From positions 496,001 to 560,000 of the forward strand of contig NZ_JACCBW010000002.1 of assembly GCF_013410035.1 (NCBI RefSeq): a stretch of 64,000 bases of DNA, given 5' to 3'. This DNA is from Nocardioides cavernae (lineage in GTDB: Bacteria > Actinomycetota > Actinomycetes > Propionibacteriales > Nocardioidaceae). The notes below the pieces were generated by a model, which was not told where the DNA came from, searched no databases, and was given only the letters and a program-made list of their open reading frames with translations. The position numbers were made by a program, and so were the translations under genes. Shown here one piece after another: positions 40,178-48,797 of the stretch (position 1 is its first letter; each line of letters opens with the position of its first letter).

Positions 40178-40461
40178 GCCCCCGGCACGACCCGCATGTC
40201 GCGGTCGGCGCCGCCGTCGAGCGCTCGCAGCGCCTCGGCGTACGCCTCGCTGTCGTGGGCCGCCACGGCCGCCTCGACCGACGGGAACTCGATGACGACG
40301 GTGCGGGTCGCCTCGCCCTTCTCGAAGGTCGCCTCGGGCATGCCGCGCACGAGGAACCTGCCCCCGGCGGCGGTCAGCGCGGGTCCGGCGATCGCGGCGT
40401 ACGCGGCCACCTTCTCGGGGTCGTGGACGGCCTTGTAGGTGGTGATCCAGTACGCGGTCAT
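40174..40461 (-). CDS. DUF1330 protein
   Basis: 95 residues: MTAYWITTYKAVHDPEKVAA start, GPALTAAGGRFLVRGMP, RTVVIEFPSVEAAVAAHDSE. This is the dimeric ferredoxin-like DUF1330 fold, without a known activity. ATG 40461 has TAGTCT 7 nt upstream on its strand. First gene of the operon with the nucleoside transporter. Confidence 0.85.
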   Translation of the reverse strand: MTAYWITTYKAVHDPEKVAAYAAIAGPALTAAGGRFLVRGMPEATFEKGEATRTVVIEFPSVEAAVAAHDSEAYAEALRALDGGADRDMRVVPGA

Positions 40462-40468
40462 GACGCCG

Positions 40469-40474
40469 AGACTA
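40469..40474 (-). promoter_or_regulatory. -10 box TAGTCT of the DUF1330-transporter operon, leaderless spacing
   Basis: TAGTCT on the minus strand ends 7 nt before ATG 40461. Confidence 0.5.
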
Positions 40475-40518
40475 CGACGCGGACCGGGCGGCCATCGCGC
40501 TCGTCGTGCCGGAGCGTC

Positions 40519-40524
40519 TACGGT
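40519..40524 (+). promoter_or_regulatory. -10 box TACGGT of menE, leaderless spacing
   Basis: TACGGT is followed by 7 nt and GTG 40532. Divergent from the DUF1330 promoter 45 bp away. Confidence 0.5.
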
Positions 40525-40531
40525 TCGTCCC

Positions 40532-41551
40532 GTGAGCTTCCTGCGGCCCTCCGACGAGCCCGCGGTGGCGGTCCGGCAGCTCGCAGGGTGGCTCGAGGGC
40601 ACCGACCCCGACCCCCTGCTGATCGAGACCTCCGGATCCACCGGGGTGCCCAAGGGCGTCGTGCTCCCGCGTCGTGCCGTCCTCGCGAGCGTCGAGGCCT
40701 CGGCCCGGCGGCTCGGCGCGACCGGGCGGTGGCTCCTCACGCTCCCCTCGTCCTACGTGGCGGGCGTGCAGGTCGTCGTCCGGTCCCTGATCGCCGGTCA
40801 CGAGCCGGTCGTCGTCGAGGGCCTCGACATCGCCCGCGCCGTCGCCGCGGACCGCACCGGCACCCCGACCTTCGTCTCCCTCGTCCCGACCCAGCTGCAC
40901 CGGATCATGGCCGACCCCGACCAGCTCGCGGCCCTCGCCCGCTGCCACACCGTCCTCGTGGGCGGCGCCGGCCTCGACGCCGGCCTGCGCGAGCGCGCGC
41001 AGGCCCACGGCGTCCACGTCGTCGCCACCTACGGGTCGTCGGAGACCGCGGGCGGCTGCGTGTACGACGGGCTGCCACTGGACGGCGTCGCCGTCACGCT
41101 GGGCGCCGCCGGCCGGATCCGCATCGCCGGGCCCACGCTGTTCAGCCACTACGCCGGCGACCCGGGGCTCACCGCCGAGACGGTCGTCGACGGCTGGTTC
41201 CTCACCTCCGACGCCGGGCGCTTCGACGCCGACGGCCGCCTGCAGGTCCTCGGCCGGGTCGACGACGTCGTCATCAGCGGGGGAGTGAAGATCCCGCTGC
41301 CCGTCGTCGCCGCGCGGCTGCGCGAGCACCTCCTCGTCCAGGACGCGGAGGTCTTCGGGGTCCCGGACCCCGAGTGGGGCCAGCGGCTCGTCGCGGTCGT
41401 GGTCGGCGGTGCGCGCGACGCCGAGCTGCGCGACTGGGTCAGCCTGGTCCACCCGCGCTCGTGGGCGCCGCGCGAGTTCCGCCGGGTCGACCGCCTCCCC
41501 CTGCTGCCCAACGGCAAGGTCGACCGGAGGGCGATCCAGGCGTCCCTCTAG
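40532..41551 (+). CDS. menE: o-Succinylbenzoate-CoA ligase
   Basis: 339 residues, compact ANL enzyme. P-loop IETSGSTGVPKGVVLPRRAV, A5 TYGSSETAGGCVYDG, A7/A8 TSDAGRFDADGRLQVLGRVD with DVVISGGVKI, and the A10 Lys in LPNGKVDRRAIQ. It activates o-succinylbenzoate with ATP and CoA in menaquinone synthesis; identity rests on position next to menC and menD and on the short N terminus typical of actinobacterial MenE. Confidence 0.88.
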   Translation: MSFLRPSDEPAVAVRQLAGWLEGTDPDPLLIETSGSTGVPKGVVLPRRAVLASVEASARRLGATGRWLLTLPSSYVAGVQVVVRSLIAGHEPVVVEGLDIARAVAADRTGTPTFVSLVPTQLHRIMADPDQLAALARCHTVLVGGAGLDAGLRERAQAHGVHVVATYGSSETAGGCVYDGLPLDGVAVTLGAAGRIRIAGPTLFSHYAGDPGLTAETVVDGWFLTSDAGRFDADGRLQVLGRVDDVVISGGVKIPLPVVAARLREHLLVQDAEVFGVPDPEWGQRLVAVVVGGARDAELRDWVSLVHPRSWAPREFRRVDRLPLLPNGKVDRRAIQASL

Positions 41552-41586
41552 GCATCGGGCAATGGGGATCGGGCAGGCTTCGCACC

Positions 41587-42528
41587 ATGCACGTCTTCTC
41601 GATCCCGCTGCGCACGAGGTTCCGCGGCATCACGGTCCGCGAGGGCGTCCTGCTGCGCGGCGGCGCGGGCTGGGGCGAGTGGTCGCCGTTCCTGGAGTAC
41701 GACGACGCCGTCTCGACGCCGTGGCTGGCCTGCGCGCACGAGGCGGCCGACATCGGCTGGCCCGAGCCGCTGCGCGACCGCGTGCCGGTCAACGTCACGG
41801 TCCCCGCGACCGACCCCGAGCACGCGCACGCGATCGTGACCGCCGGGGGCTGCCGTACGGCCAAGGTCAAGGTGGCCGAGCGCGGCCAGGTGCTGGCCGA
41901 CGACGTCGCCCGCGTCGAGGCCGTGCGGGACGCGCTCGGCCCGGACGGCCTCGTGCGGGTCGACGCCAACGGGGCCTGGGACGTGGACGAGGCGGTGCGC
42001 GCGATCGCCGCGATCGACCGGGCGGCCGGCGGGCTGGAGTACGTCGAGCAGCCCGTCATGGACGTCGAGGACCTCGCCGTCGTCCGGCGCCGCGTGGACG
42101 TCCCGATCGCCGCGGACGAGTCGATCAGGCGGGCCGAGGACCCCTACCGGGTGCGCGACCTCGAGGCCGCCGACGTGGCGGTGCTCAAGGTGCAGCCGCT
42201 GGGGGGCGTACGCGCGTGCCTGCGCATCGCGGAGGACATCGGCCTGCCGGTGGTGGTCTCCAGCGCCGTCGAGTCGAGCGTCGGGATCGCCGCGGGCGTC
42301 GCGCTCGCGGCGGCGCTCCCCGAGCTGCACCACGCCTGCGGCCTGGCCACGGTCCAGCTGCTCGCCGACGACGTCGCCGCGTCGCCGCTGCTGCCGGTCG
42401 ACGGGATGCTGCCCGTCGGTGCGGTGGAGGTGGACGCGGCCGCCCTCGAGCGGCTCGCGGCCCCGGCCGACCGCGCGGCGCACTGGCGCGACCGGCTCGC
42501 GTCCGTAGGGCAGGATCGGACCTCGTGA
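41587..42528 (+). CDS. menC: o-Succinylbenzoate synthase
   Basis: 313 residues, enolase superfamily. Catalytic Lys pair region TAKVKVAERGQ, metal ligands in VRVDANGAWDVDEA (Asp), YVEQPVMDVEDL (Glu) and IAADESIRR (Asp), then the second Lys in VAVLKVQPLGGVRA. Dehydrates SHCHC to o-succinylbenzoate. Start ATG 41587, MHVFSIPLRTRF; CAGGCT 7 nt upstream resembles the leaderless -10 elements. Overlaps menD by 4 nt. Confidence 0.92.
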   Translation: MHVFSIPLRTRFRGITVREGVLLRGGAGWGEWSPFLEYDDAVSTPWLACAHEAADIGWPEPLRDRVPVNVTVPATDPEHAHAIVTAGGCRTAKVKVAERGQVLADDVARVEAVRDALGPDGLVRVDANGAWDVDEAVRAIAAIDRAAGGLEYVEQPVMDVEDLAVVRRRVDVPIAADESIRRAEDPYRVRDLEAADVAVLKVQPLGGVRACLRIAEDIGLPVVVSSAVESSVGIAAGVALAAALPELHHACGLATVQLLADDVAASPLLPVDGMLPVGAVEVDAAALERLAAPADRAAHWRDRLASVGQDRTS

Positions 42529-44123
42529 CGAACCCCTCCACCACGCTCGCCCGCACCGCTGTCACCGCGCTCCGCGGGGCGGGCGTGCGCGAGGTGGTGG
42601 TCGCGCCGGGCTCGCGCAACGCGCCGCTGTCCTTCGCGTTGTACGACGCGGCGCGCGCCGGTGGCGTACGCCTCCACACGCGCATGGACGAGCGCACGGC
42701 GGGCTTCCTGGCGCTCGGCATGGCCAAGGTCGGCAACCGCGCCGTCGCTGTCACGTGCACCTCGGGCACCGCGGTGGCGAACCTGTTCCCCGCGGTGGTC
42801 GAGGCGGCGCACTCCGGGGTGCCGCTGGTCGTGGTGACCGCCGACCGACCGGCCCGGCTGCGTGGCACGGGCGCCAACCAGACCACCGACCAGGTGGGGA
42901 TCTTCGGCCGCTTCGCCCCCACCATGGACGTCGCCTCGCCCGACCTCGACGCCCTGCTGGAGTTCCTCCGGCAGCACCCGCCGCGCCCGCTGCACCTCAA
43001 CGTGCAGCTCGACGAGCCGCTGCTCCCCGACGACGGGGGCTGGGACGGGGGAGAGGTGCCGACGTGGGCCGTGCCCGCCGTCGGTGCGCCGATGGAGCGG
43101 CTGGTGCTCGATCCCGGCCCGCGCACCGTGGTGGTCGCCGGCGACGACGCCGGACCGCCGGCCCGGGTGCTCGCCGAGCAGGCGGGCTGGCCGCTGCTGG
43201 CCGAGCCGTCGAGCGGCTGTCGCACGGGCGACAGCGTGGTGCGCACCTACCGGCTGCTGCTCGACGGCGAGCTGGGCCGGCAGGTCGAGCGTGTCGTCGT
43301 CCAGGGCCACCCGACCCTGTCGCGGCCCGTGTCCCGGCTGCTCGGTCGCGCCGACGTCGAGGTGGTCTCGGTGCGTCCCCGGGGGATGTGGCCCGACCGG
43401 CCGTTCCCCGTGGCGCACGAGGTCGACCAGGTCGGCGTGTCCGGCCCGGACGACCCGTGGTGGGCCGCAGCGTGGCGCGAGGCCGACGCCGCGACCTCGC
43501 GCGAGCTCGACCGGCTGCTGCGGGCCGAGCCCGACCTGACGCCGTACGAGGTGGCGGGCGCGGTGAGCCGGGCGGTGCCGCGCCGCGGGCTGCTCGTGGT
43601 GGGCGCCTCCAACCCCATCCGCGACCTCGACCTGATGGTCGCCCGCTACGAGGTCGGTGGGCGCCGCAAGGTGATCGCCAACCGCGGGCTGGCCGGCATC
43701 GACGGCACCACCAGCACGGCCATCGGGGCCGCGCTGGGCAGGCCGCAGTCGTCGCGGGCGATCGCGCTGATGGGCGACGTGACGTTCCTGCACGACACCA
43801 CGGGGCTCTTCCTCGGACCGCGCGAGGCGCGCCCGGACCTCACCATCGTCGTGGTCAACGACGACGGCGGGTCGATCTTCGCCACCCTCGAGCAGGGGTC
43901 GCCCGAGCACGCCGAACGCTTCGACACCCTCTTCGGCACGCCCCACGGGGTCGACGTCGCGAGCCTGTGCGCCGCCGCCCGGGTCCCGCACCTCCGGGTC
44001 ACGAGCCTGCCCGAGCTCGAGCAGGCCCTGACAACGCCGAACGGCGGCCTCGAGGTGATCGAGGCCGCCGTCCGGAGGGACAACCGGCGCGAGCTGGACG
44101 CTCGCATCCGGGCACTGGTCTGA
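42525..44123 (+). CDS. menD: SEPHCHC synthase (menaquinone biosynthesis ThDP enzyme)
   Basis: 532 residues. The N-terminal ThDP-binding domain has VVVAPGSRNAPLSFALYDAA and DERTAGFLALGMAK with the catalytic Glu in the expected place; GTGANQTTDQVGIFG is a MenD hallmark. The C-terminal domain carries NRGLAGIDGTTSTAIGAALG and the cofactor motif GDVTFLHDTTGL through VVNDDGGSIF. Joins isochorismate and 2-oxoglutarate. GTG 42525 overlaps menC. Confidence 0.95.
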   Translation: MTNPSTTLARTAVTALRGAGVREVVVAPGSRNAPLSFALYDAARAGGVRLHTRMDERTAGFLALGMAKVGNRAVAVTCTSGTAVANLFPAVVEAAHSGVPLVVVTADRPARLRGTGANQTTDQVGIFGRFAPTMDVASPDLDALLEFLRQHPPRPLHLNVQLDEPLLPDDGGWDGGEVPTWAVPAVGAPMERLVLDPGPRTVVVAGDDAGPPARVLAEQAGWPLLAEPSSGCRTGDSVVRTYRLLLDGELGRQVERVVVQGHPTLSRPVSRLLGRADVEVVSVRPRGMWPDRPFPVAHEVDQVGVSGPDDPWWAAAWREADAATSRELDRLLRAEPDLTPYEVAGAVSRAVPRRGLLVVGASNPIRDLDLMVARYEVGGRRKVIANRGLAGIDGTTSTAIGAALGRPQSSRAIALMGDVTFLHDTTGLFLGPREARPDLTIVVVNDDGGSIFATLEQGSPEHAERFDTLFGTPHGVDVASLCAAARVPHLRVTSLPELEQALTTPNGGLEVIEAAVRRDNRRELDARIRALV

Positions 44124-44124
44124 A

Positions 44125-45327
44125 TCAGGAGACCGGGGTCTCCCAGACCTTCACCCAGTCGACGTCCATGCTCTGCGGGAGCTTGGAGTCCTTCATCTCC
44201 AGGGCCTCGTAGTCCGAGGCGAGCATGCTGAGGATGAGGTACTGCTGGGCCTTCGAGACGCGGGCCGAGGTGCGCCAGCTCTCCTTGCCGTCGATGTACA
44301 TCGTGATGGACTTGGGCGTCCACTGCACCGAGAAGACGTGGTAGTTCTTCGACCAGCCGTCGCGCTTGTTCTTGAGGAACGACTTCGAGTCCTTGATCCA
44401 CGAGCCGGTCTTGATGAGGCGCTTGCCCTTGTACCAGTGGATGAAGCTCGTCAGGCCGCCCTGCGGGTGCTTGTCGCCGAAGTACTCGATGACGTCGATC
44501 TCGTGGCCGTCGCTGCCCGGCTTGTTCTCACCGATGGGCTGCATCCAGAAGCTGGCGTGCTGGCCGCGCGACTTCTGCATCTTGATGCGGGCCGCGGCGA
44601 CGCCGTAGCGGAAGCTGAACGCGTGCGAGGTGCCGACGTGGCCGTTGAGGCGGTAGGCGATCTTCTTCTTCGACTTGCGCGAGGTCGCGGTGCACTTGCC
44701 GCTGCGCGACTTGTCCTTGATGACGCTCAGGCGCAGGACGCCGCCGCCGACCTTGGCGGCCTCGGGCGAGCCCTTGGAGCACAGGCGCTTGCTCTGCGGC
44801 TCGTAGTCCTGGCCGCGGTGCGCCCAGACCGGGTCGAGCGTGGTGCCGGAGAACTCGTCGGTGAAGGTGGGGGTCAGCCACTTGGCGGTGTCGACCGACG
44901 AGCTCGAGGTCTTCTTCAGACCCTTGAAGCTCATCGCCGTCACGCGGTAGGTGAGGGGCTGGCCGGCCTGGGACACGTTGGCGCGGAAGTGGACGCGGCC
45001 CTTCTTGTCCTGCTTGGCGGTGCCCACCTTCTTCCACTTCGAGCCCTGCTGCAGCTCGAGGACGACCTTGCGGCCGACCTTGACCGGCTTGATGGTGGCG
45101 TTGACGACGCCCTTGGCCGCGGTCGAGCTGGCGGGGCGCTTGCCCTGCTGGCTGATCTGCGGCAGGACCTCGAGCGAGATCTTCTGCTTCGCCTTCTTGG
45201 TCAGGGCCTGGGACTTCGCGGCAACGGACGAGGGGTCCGTGGCCGAGCCGGTCTCGGTCGTCAGGAGCAGGGACGCGGGCAGGAGCAGCGCGGCGACGCT
45301 GCCTGCGAGCACGCGGCGTGCAGAAGA
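44125..45327 (-). CDS. Secreted glycoside hydrolase family 16 protein
   Basis: 400 residues. Signal peptide MSSARRVLAGSVAALLLPAS with cleavage near GSA-TDP, a Lys-rich N-terminal beta domain (about 45-155), then GH16: the catalytic motif EIDVIEYF at about residue 276 holds both Glu residues. RLNGHVGTSHAFSFRYG, HASFWMQPIG, and YHVFSVQWTPKSITMYIDGK are typical of the lectin-like jelly roll. It should hydrolyse a beta-glucan or related polysaccharide outside the cell. ATG 45327. Ends 1 nt from convergent menD. Confidence 0.9.
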   Translation of the reverse strand, partial: SSARRVLAGSVAALLLPASLLLTTETGSATDPSSVAAKSQALTKKAKQKISLEVLPQISQQGKRPASSTAAKGVVNATIKPVKVGRKVVLELQQGSKWKKVGTAKQDKKGRVHFRANVSQAGQPLTYRVTAMSFKGLKKTSSSSVDTAKWLTPTFTDEFSGTTLDPVWAHRGQDYEPQSKRLCSKGSPEAAKVGGGVLRLSVIKDKSRSGKCTATSRKSKKKIAYRLNGHVGTSHAFSFRYGVAAARIKMQKSRGQHASFWMQPIGENKPGSDGHEIDVIEYFGDKHPQGGLTSFIHWYKGKRLIKTGSWIKDSKSFLKNKRDGWSKNYHVFSVQWTPKSITMYIDGKESWRTSARVSKAQQYLILSMLASDYEALEMKDSKLPQSMDVDWVKVWETPVS

Positions 45328-45440
45328 CATGGGAACTCTCTTCGTCTCGGGTGCGATTGGTGTTTCCCCCTGGGCACTCCACCCGTCGGAGGCCGGACCA
45401 CCATAACTGCGCGGTCCCACCGAACCCGATTCGACAGGCC

Positions 45441-45446
45441 TAGGCT
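45441..45446 (+). promoter_or_regulatory. -10 box TAGGCT of the metallo-hydrolase gene, leaderless spacing
   Basis: TAGGCT is followed by 7 nt and ATG 45454. Confidence 0.5.
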
Positions 45447-45453
45447 GCCTGTC

Positions 45454-46092
45454 ATGCGCATCACCAAGTTCGGGCACGCGTGCGTCCGCATCCAGGGCGA
45501 CGGCGGCGGTGTCGTCGTCCTCGACCCGGGCAGCTTCAGCGAGGCGGAGGCGCTCGACGGCGCCGACGCGGTCCTCATCACCCACGAGCACGCCGACCAC
45601 GTCCACCCCGACCACCTGCGCACCTGCGACGCCCCGATCTGGACGATCGCCGCGGTCGAGCGGATGCTGCGCGCCGAGGCGCCGGACGTGGCCGAGCGGG
45701 TCACGGTCGTACGCCCGGGCGACCGGCTCGACGTCGCGGGGACGGCCGTCGAGGTGGTCGGCGAGAAGCACGCCGTGATCCACCCCGACTACGACCGCTT
45801 CGACAACTCCGGCTACCTGCTGGAGTCCGGGGGGTCGAGCGTCTACCACCCGGGCGACGCGCTGACCGCGCCCCCGCGTGCGGTCGACGTGCTGCTGGCA
45901 CCGGTGAGCGCCCCCTGGCTCAAGGTGTCCGAGGCCGTCGACTTCGTGCGCGAGGTGGGCGCCCCGACCTCGCTGGGCATCCACGACCGGGTCTACAGCG
46001 AGATCGGCGTGACGATGGTGGCCCGCCACATGGAGAACCTGCTGCCGCCGGGCCAGGCCTTCGAGCTCCGCGACCCGGGCAGCGACCTCTAG
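45454..46092 (+). CDS. Metallo-beta-lactamase-fold hydrolase (UlaG/YtnP-type)
   Basis: 212 residues. MRITKFGHACVRIQ start, metal motif ITHEHADHVHPDHL (HxHxDH), a YHPGDAL loop with the fourth-ligand region, and GIHDRVYSE near the end. The MBL-fold pattern of UlaG-like hydrolases is clear; substrate unknown. Inserted between the GH16 and menF genes with a leaderless promoter of its own. Confidence 0.87.
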   Translation: MRITKFGHACVRIQGDGGGVVVLDPGSFSEAEALDGADAVLITHEHADHVHPDHLRTCDAPIWTIAAVERMLRAEAPDVAERVTVVRPGDRLDVAGTAVEVVGEKHAVIHPDYDRFDNSGYLLESGGSSVYHPGDALTAPPRAVDVLLAPVSAPWLKVSEAVDFVREVGAPTSLGIHDRVYSEIGVTMVARHMENLLPPGQAFELRDPGSDL

Positions 46093-46119
46093 CAGCGACG
46101 TCCAGCAGCGACGTACGGG

Positions 46120-47346
46120 TCAGCCGGCGCCCAGCGCGTCGCGGACCGGCACGAACTTGGCCTGCGACTCGGCCAGCTCGGCCTCCGGGTCGGAGCTGGC
46201 GACGATGCCGCAGCCGGCGAAGAGGCGTACGCCGCCCTCGATGAGCATGGCCGAGCGCAGGGCGATGCCCCACTCGCCGTCACCGGAGGCGTCCATCCAC
46301 CCGACGGGGCCGGCGTAGCGGTCGCGCGGCATCCCCTCGACCTCCGCGATGAGTCGCGTGGCGGCGGAGGTCGGCGTACCGCCCACGGCGGCCGACGGGT
46401 GGAGCGACTCGGCCAGCTGCAGCGACGTGGCCACGTCGTGCACGACGCCGTTGACGTCGGTGGCGAGGTGCATGACGTTGGGCAGGTGGAGGACGAACGG
46501 CGCCTCGGGGACGTTCATCGAGGAGCAGTGCGGCTCCAGCGCGTCCGCGACCGAGCGCACGGCGTACTCGTGCTCCTCGAGGTCCTTCGAGGACCGGGCG
46601 AGGGTCGCGGCGAGCGCGAGGTCGCGCTCGTCGTCGCCCGTGCGGCGGATCGTGCCGGCCAGCACGCGCGAGGTGACCAGGCCGCGCTCGCGGCGCACCA
46701 GCATCTCGGGGGTCGCGCCGAAGAGGCCGTCGACGTGGAAGGTCCAGCACATCTCGTACTGGGCGGCGAGCCGCTGCAGTGGCCACCGCACGTCGATCGG
46801 CTCGTCGGTGGTGGCGATGAGGTCGCGCGCGAGGACGACCTTCTCCAGCTCGCCCGACGAGATCCTGCCGACGGCCTCGGCGACGACCGACATCCACTCC
46901 TCGCCGTTGCGGGCGCCGTCGGAGAAGACCAGGCCGACCGGCGGGACCGGCGCCGGCTCCGGGGTCAGGGTGGGGGCCTCCACGGACACGGTCGTGACCC
47001 AGGTGCGGTCACCGCGCCGGCCGACGACGACCTGCGGGACCACGAGCACGGAGTCGCCGGGCTCGTCGGCGAACGCGAAGGCGCCGAAGCAGACCAGGCC
47101 GGTCCCGGGCTCGCCGACGTGGTCCTCGACCTCGGCGCGGGCGACCGTCTCCGACCACCACTTCACCGCGTCGCTGAACCGGGTGTGCCCCGACGTCTCG
47201 AGGCGGGCGGCGACGCCCCAGCCGACCAGTCCCTCGCCGCGACGCAGCCAGCTCACCGGCTCCTGCTGGGGCAGCAGGTCGAGGAGCGGGAGGTCTGCCA
47301 GGTCCACGGGGACCGTGCGCACGATCAGCGGCGCGGGGGTCGTCAC
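46120..47346 (-). CDS. menF: Isochorismate synthase
   Basis: 408 residues, chorismate-binding fold. VGRISSGELEKVVLARDLIA, LRRERGLVTSRVLAGTIRRT and SSKDLEEHEYAVRSV are followed by the core GGTPTSAATRLIAEVEGMPR, RYAGPVGWMDASGDGEWGIA and RLFAGCGIVASSDPEAEL. Converts chorismate to isochorismate for MenD. The general base Lys is in EKVVLARD. GTG 47346 stands 8 nt after TAGGCT. Menaquinone genes are present as A, C, D, E, F, G here; menB and menH are not in the window. Confidence 0.92.
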   Translation of the reverse strand: MTTPAPLIVRTVPVDLADLPLLDLLPQQEPVSWLRRGEGLVGWGVAARLETSGHTRFSDAVKWWSETVARAEVEDHVGEPGTGLVCFGAFAFADEPGDSVLVVPQVVVGRRGDRTWVTTVSVEAPTLTPEPAPVPPVGLVFSDGARNGEEWMSVVAEAVGRISSGELEKVVLARDLIATTDEPIDVRWPLQRLAAQYEMCWTFHVDGLFGATPEMLVRRERGLVTSRVLAGTIRRTGDDERDLALAATLARSSKDLEEHEYAVRSVADALEPHCSSMNVPEAPFVLHLPNVMHLATDVNGVVHDVATSLQLAESLHPSAAVGGTPTSAATRLIAEVEGMPRDRYAGPVGWMDASGDGEWGIALRSAMLIEGGVRLFAGCGIVASSDPEAELAESQAKFVPVRDALGAG

Positions 47347-47354
47347 GAGGGGGG

Positions 47355-47360
47355 AGCCTA
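47355..47360 (-). promoter_or_regulatory. -10 box TAGGCT of menF, leaderless spacing
   Basis: TAGGCT on the minus strand ends 8 nt before GTG 47346. Confidence 0.45.
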
Positions 47361-47426
47361 CGCCGGGGCGCGGAACGGGCGGGCGAGAGATCGGGCAAAC
47401 GGCGAACAAGCGGGGTCGTCGTCGCC

Positions 47427-47432
47427 TACCTT
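47427..47432 (+). promoter_or_regulatory. -10 box TACCTT of the adenylation-like gene
   Basis: TACCTT predicts a start about 27 nt before GTG 47466; the GGAGGAG ribosome site is at 47452-47458. This gene is not leaderless, unlike its divergent neighbour menF. Confidence 0.4.
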
Positions 47433-47465
47433 GCGCAGGTACCCGATGCACGGAGGAGCCCGCAC

Positions 47466-48632
47466 GTGCCTGTCCACGACTCACCTCTCGCCCGGCTGGA
47501 GCGCCACGCGCGCAACCGCGCGCTCGAGGTCGCGGTGATGGAGCTGCGCGACCGGACGTGGTCGTCGCTCACGTGGAACGAGCTCTACCGACGCGTCATC
47601 GACGGCGCCGCCGGCATGATCGAGGCCGGGGTCGCCCCGGGGTCGGTCGTGGTGCTCCGCGTGCCCACCGGCATCCGGCAGGTCGAGCTCGAGCTCGCCA
47701 CCCGCGTCGCCGGGGCCGTGCCGCTGCTCCTGCCCGAGCACCTGGACCCGGCCGAGGTCGGCCGGCTGCTGGACGAGGTCGAGGTGCGCCTCGTGGTGGT
47801 CGACCACGAGAGCCGGCTGGCGCTGCTGCGCCACGCGGCGCTCGCCGACGCCCAGCTCTTCGAGTGCGACGACCGGTCGTGGGAGCGGCTGCGAGGGATG
47901 GGGCTCGACCGGCGCAAGCGCCAGCCCGACCTGCTCGGGTGGGTGGCGGACGCACGCGCCGGGTCCGCGACGGGCGCCGTGCTCGGCCTCCCGCGCGAGA
48001 AGAGCCAGGCGTGGCTCTTCCGGCCGGAGTCCTCCGGCACCCTGGCCGACCTGACCGCTGACGACGTCGTCGTGCTCACCGGCGAGGCCGCCGACCGGTT
48101 CACCACCGTCGTGCGCGACGCCCACCTGTCGTCGGGCTGCACACTCGCATGGGTGGAGGCGCCCGACCTGCTCGCGGCGGCCCTGTCACACGTGGCGCCG
48201 ACCCACGTCCTGCTCGACCACGTGGCCGCGCGGGCGCTGGAGGACCTCCTCGAGCACGCCACGCTCGACGGCAACCCGTGGCACGAGACCCCGCGCGAGG
48301 TGCTCGAGGCCATGTCGGCGCAGGTCGCCGGCGCGAGGCTGACGTCGAGGACGAAGAAGCTCGCCGCCGACGTCGCGGCGCTCGCGCCCTGGTGGGGCGG
48401 ACGGATCCGCGTCCTGTCGCTCGACGCCCGGGTCAACCGGACCATCAGCGGGCTCGCGACCACCCTGGGCTTCCGCATCGGGCGCATCGCCCACCACCCC
48501 GCGGTCCGGCTCGACCCGGCCGCCGAGCACGCGCTCCTGGCCGTGCCGCAGGCGCCCGCGGTGGAGGTGTCGTCGGACGTGCTGCCCAGGCGTGGCCGCG
48601 GCGAGCTCGACGCCGCCTTCTCGCTGGCCTGA
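47466..48632 (+). CDS. ANL (adenylation)-domain-like protein without catalytic motifs, paralog 1
   Basis: 388 residues. The N terminus reads like an acyl-CoA synthetase: RTWSSLTWNELYRRVIDGAA, GMIEAGVAPGSVVVLRVPTG, RVAGAVPLLLPEHL and VEVRLVVVDHESRL, and DDVVVLTGEAADRF then DAHLSSGCTLAWVEAPDLLA resembles the large-subdomain middle. But there is no TSGTTGxPKG P-loop, no GYGxTE motif, no GD/GR hinge and no C-terminal Lys domain; the protein stops where a catalytic core would continue. A pseudoenzyme or binding protein is inferred. Start GTG 47466 with a clear GGAGGAG site. Related to the next gene. Confidence 0.7.
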   Translation: MPVHDSPLARLERHARNRALEVAVMELRDRTWSSLTWNELYRRVIDGAAGMIEAGVAPGSVVVLRVPTGIRQVELELATRVAGAVPLLLPEHLDPAEVGRLLDEVEVRLVVVDHESRLALLRHAALADAQLFECDDRSWERLRGMGLDRRKRQPDLLGWVADARAGSATGAVLGLPREKSQAWLFRPESSGTLADLTADDVVVLTGEAADRFTTVVRDAHLSSGCTLAWVEAPDLLAAALSHVAPTHVLLDHVAARALEDLLEHATLDGNPWHETPREVLEAMSAQVAGARLTSRTKKLAADVAALAPWWGGRIRVLSLDARVNRTISGLATTLGFRIGRIAHHPAVRLDPAAEHALLAVPQAPAVEVSSDVLPRRGRGELDAAFSLA

Positions 48633-48668
48633 CGCGCACCGGGTCCCTCCGCCGCGTCGTCTCAGCCC

Positions 48669-48686
48669 GTGGACACCACGTCCACG
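48669..48686. promoter_or_regulatory. Inverted repeat between the paired adenylation-like genes
   Basis: CGTGGAC-N5-GTCCACG (48668-48686 with the flanking pair) is a perfect 7-bp palindrome in the 165-nt gap; a second, shorter one (CGAGT-N5-ACTCG) lies at 48758-48772. Either may be an operator or a weak terminator. Confidence 0.4.
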
Positions 48687-48797
48687 AGCCTCGTACAGCG
48701 ACGCAACAGTCAGGTAAAACCCCCTCGCGCCCCACCCGCCCCCGGCACAGTCGTGACCGAGTCATTCACTCGTCAACGACCCTGGGGGATCCGTCCG

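Noticed and set aside
37217-40438. A 1073-codon open frame on the plus strand across menA, MFS and nupC
   Set aside because: It is antisense to three clear membrane protein genes, its translation is Arg/Gly/His/Asp-rich without family motifs, and it passes through the 53-bp repeats. It is an artefact of GC-rich third codon positions.
47466-48632. MenE or another active acyl-CoA ligase beside menF
   Set aside because: No P-loop, no YGxTE and no A10 Lys; a complete menE is present at 40532.
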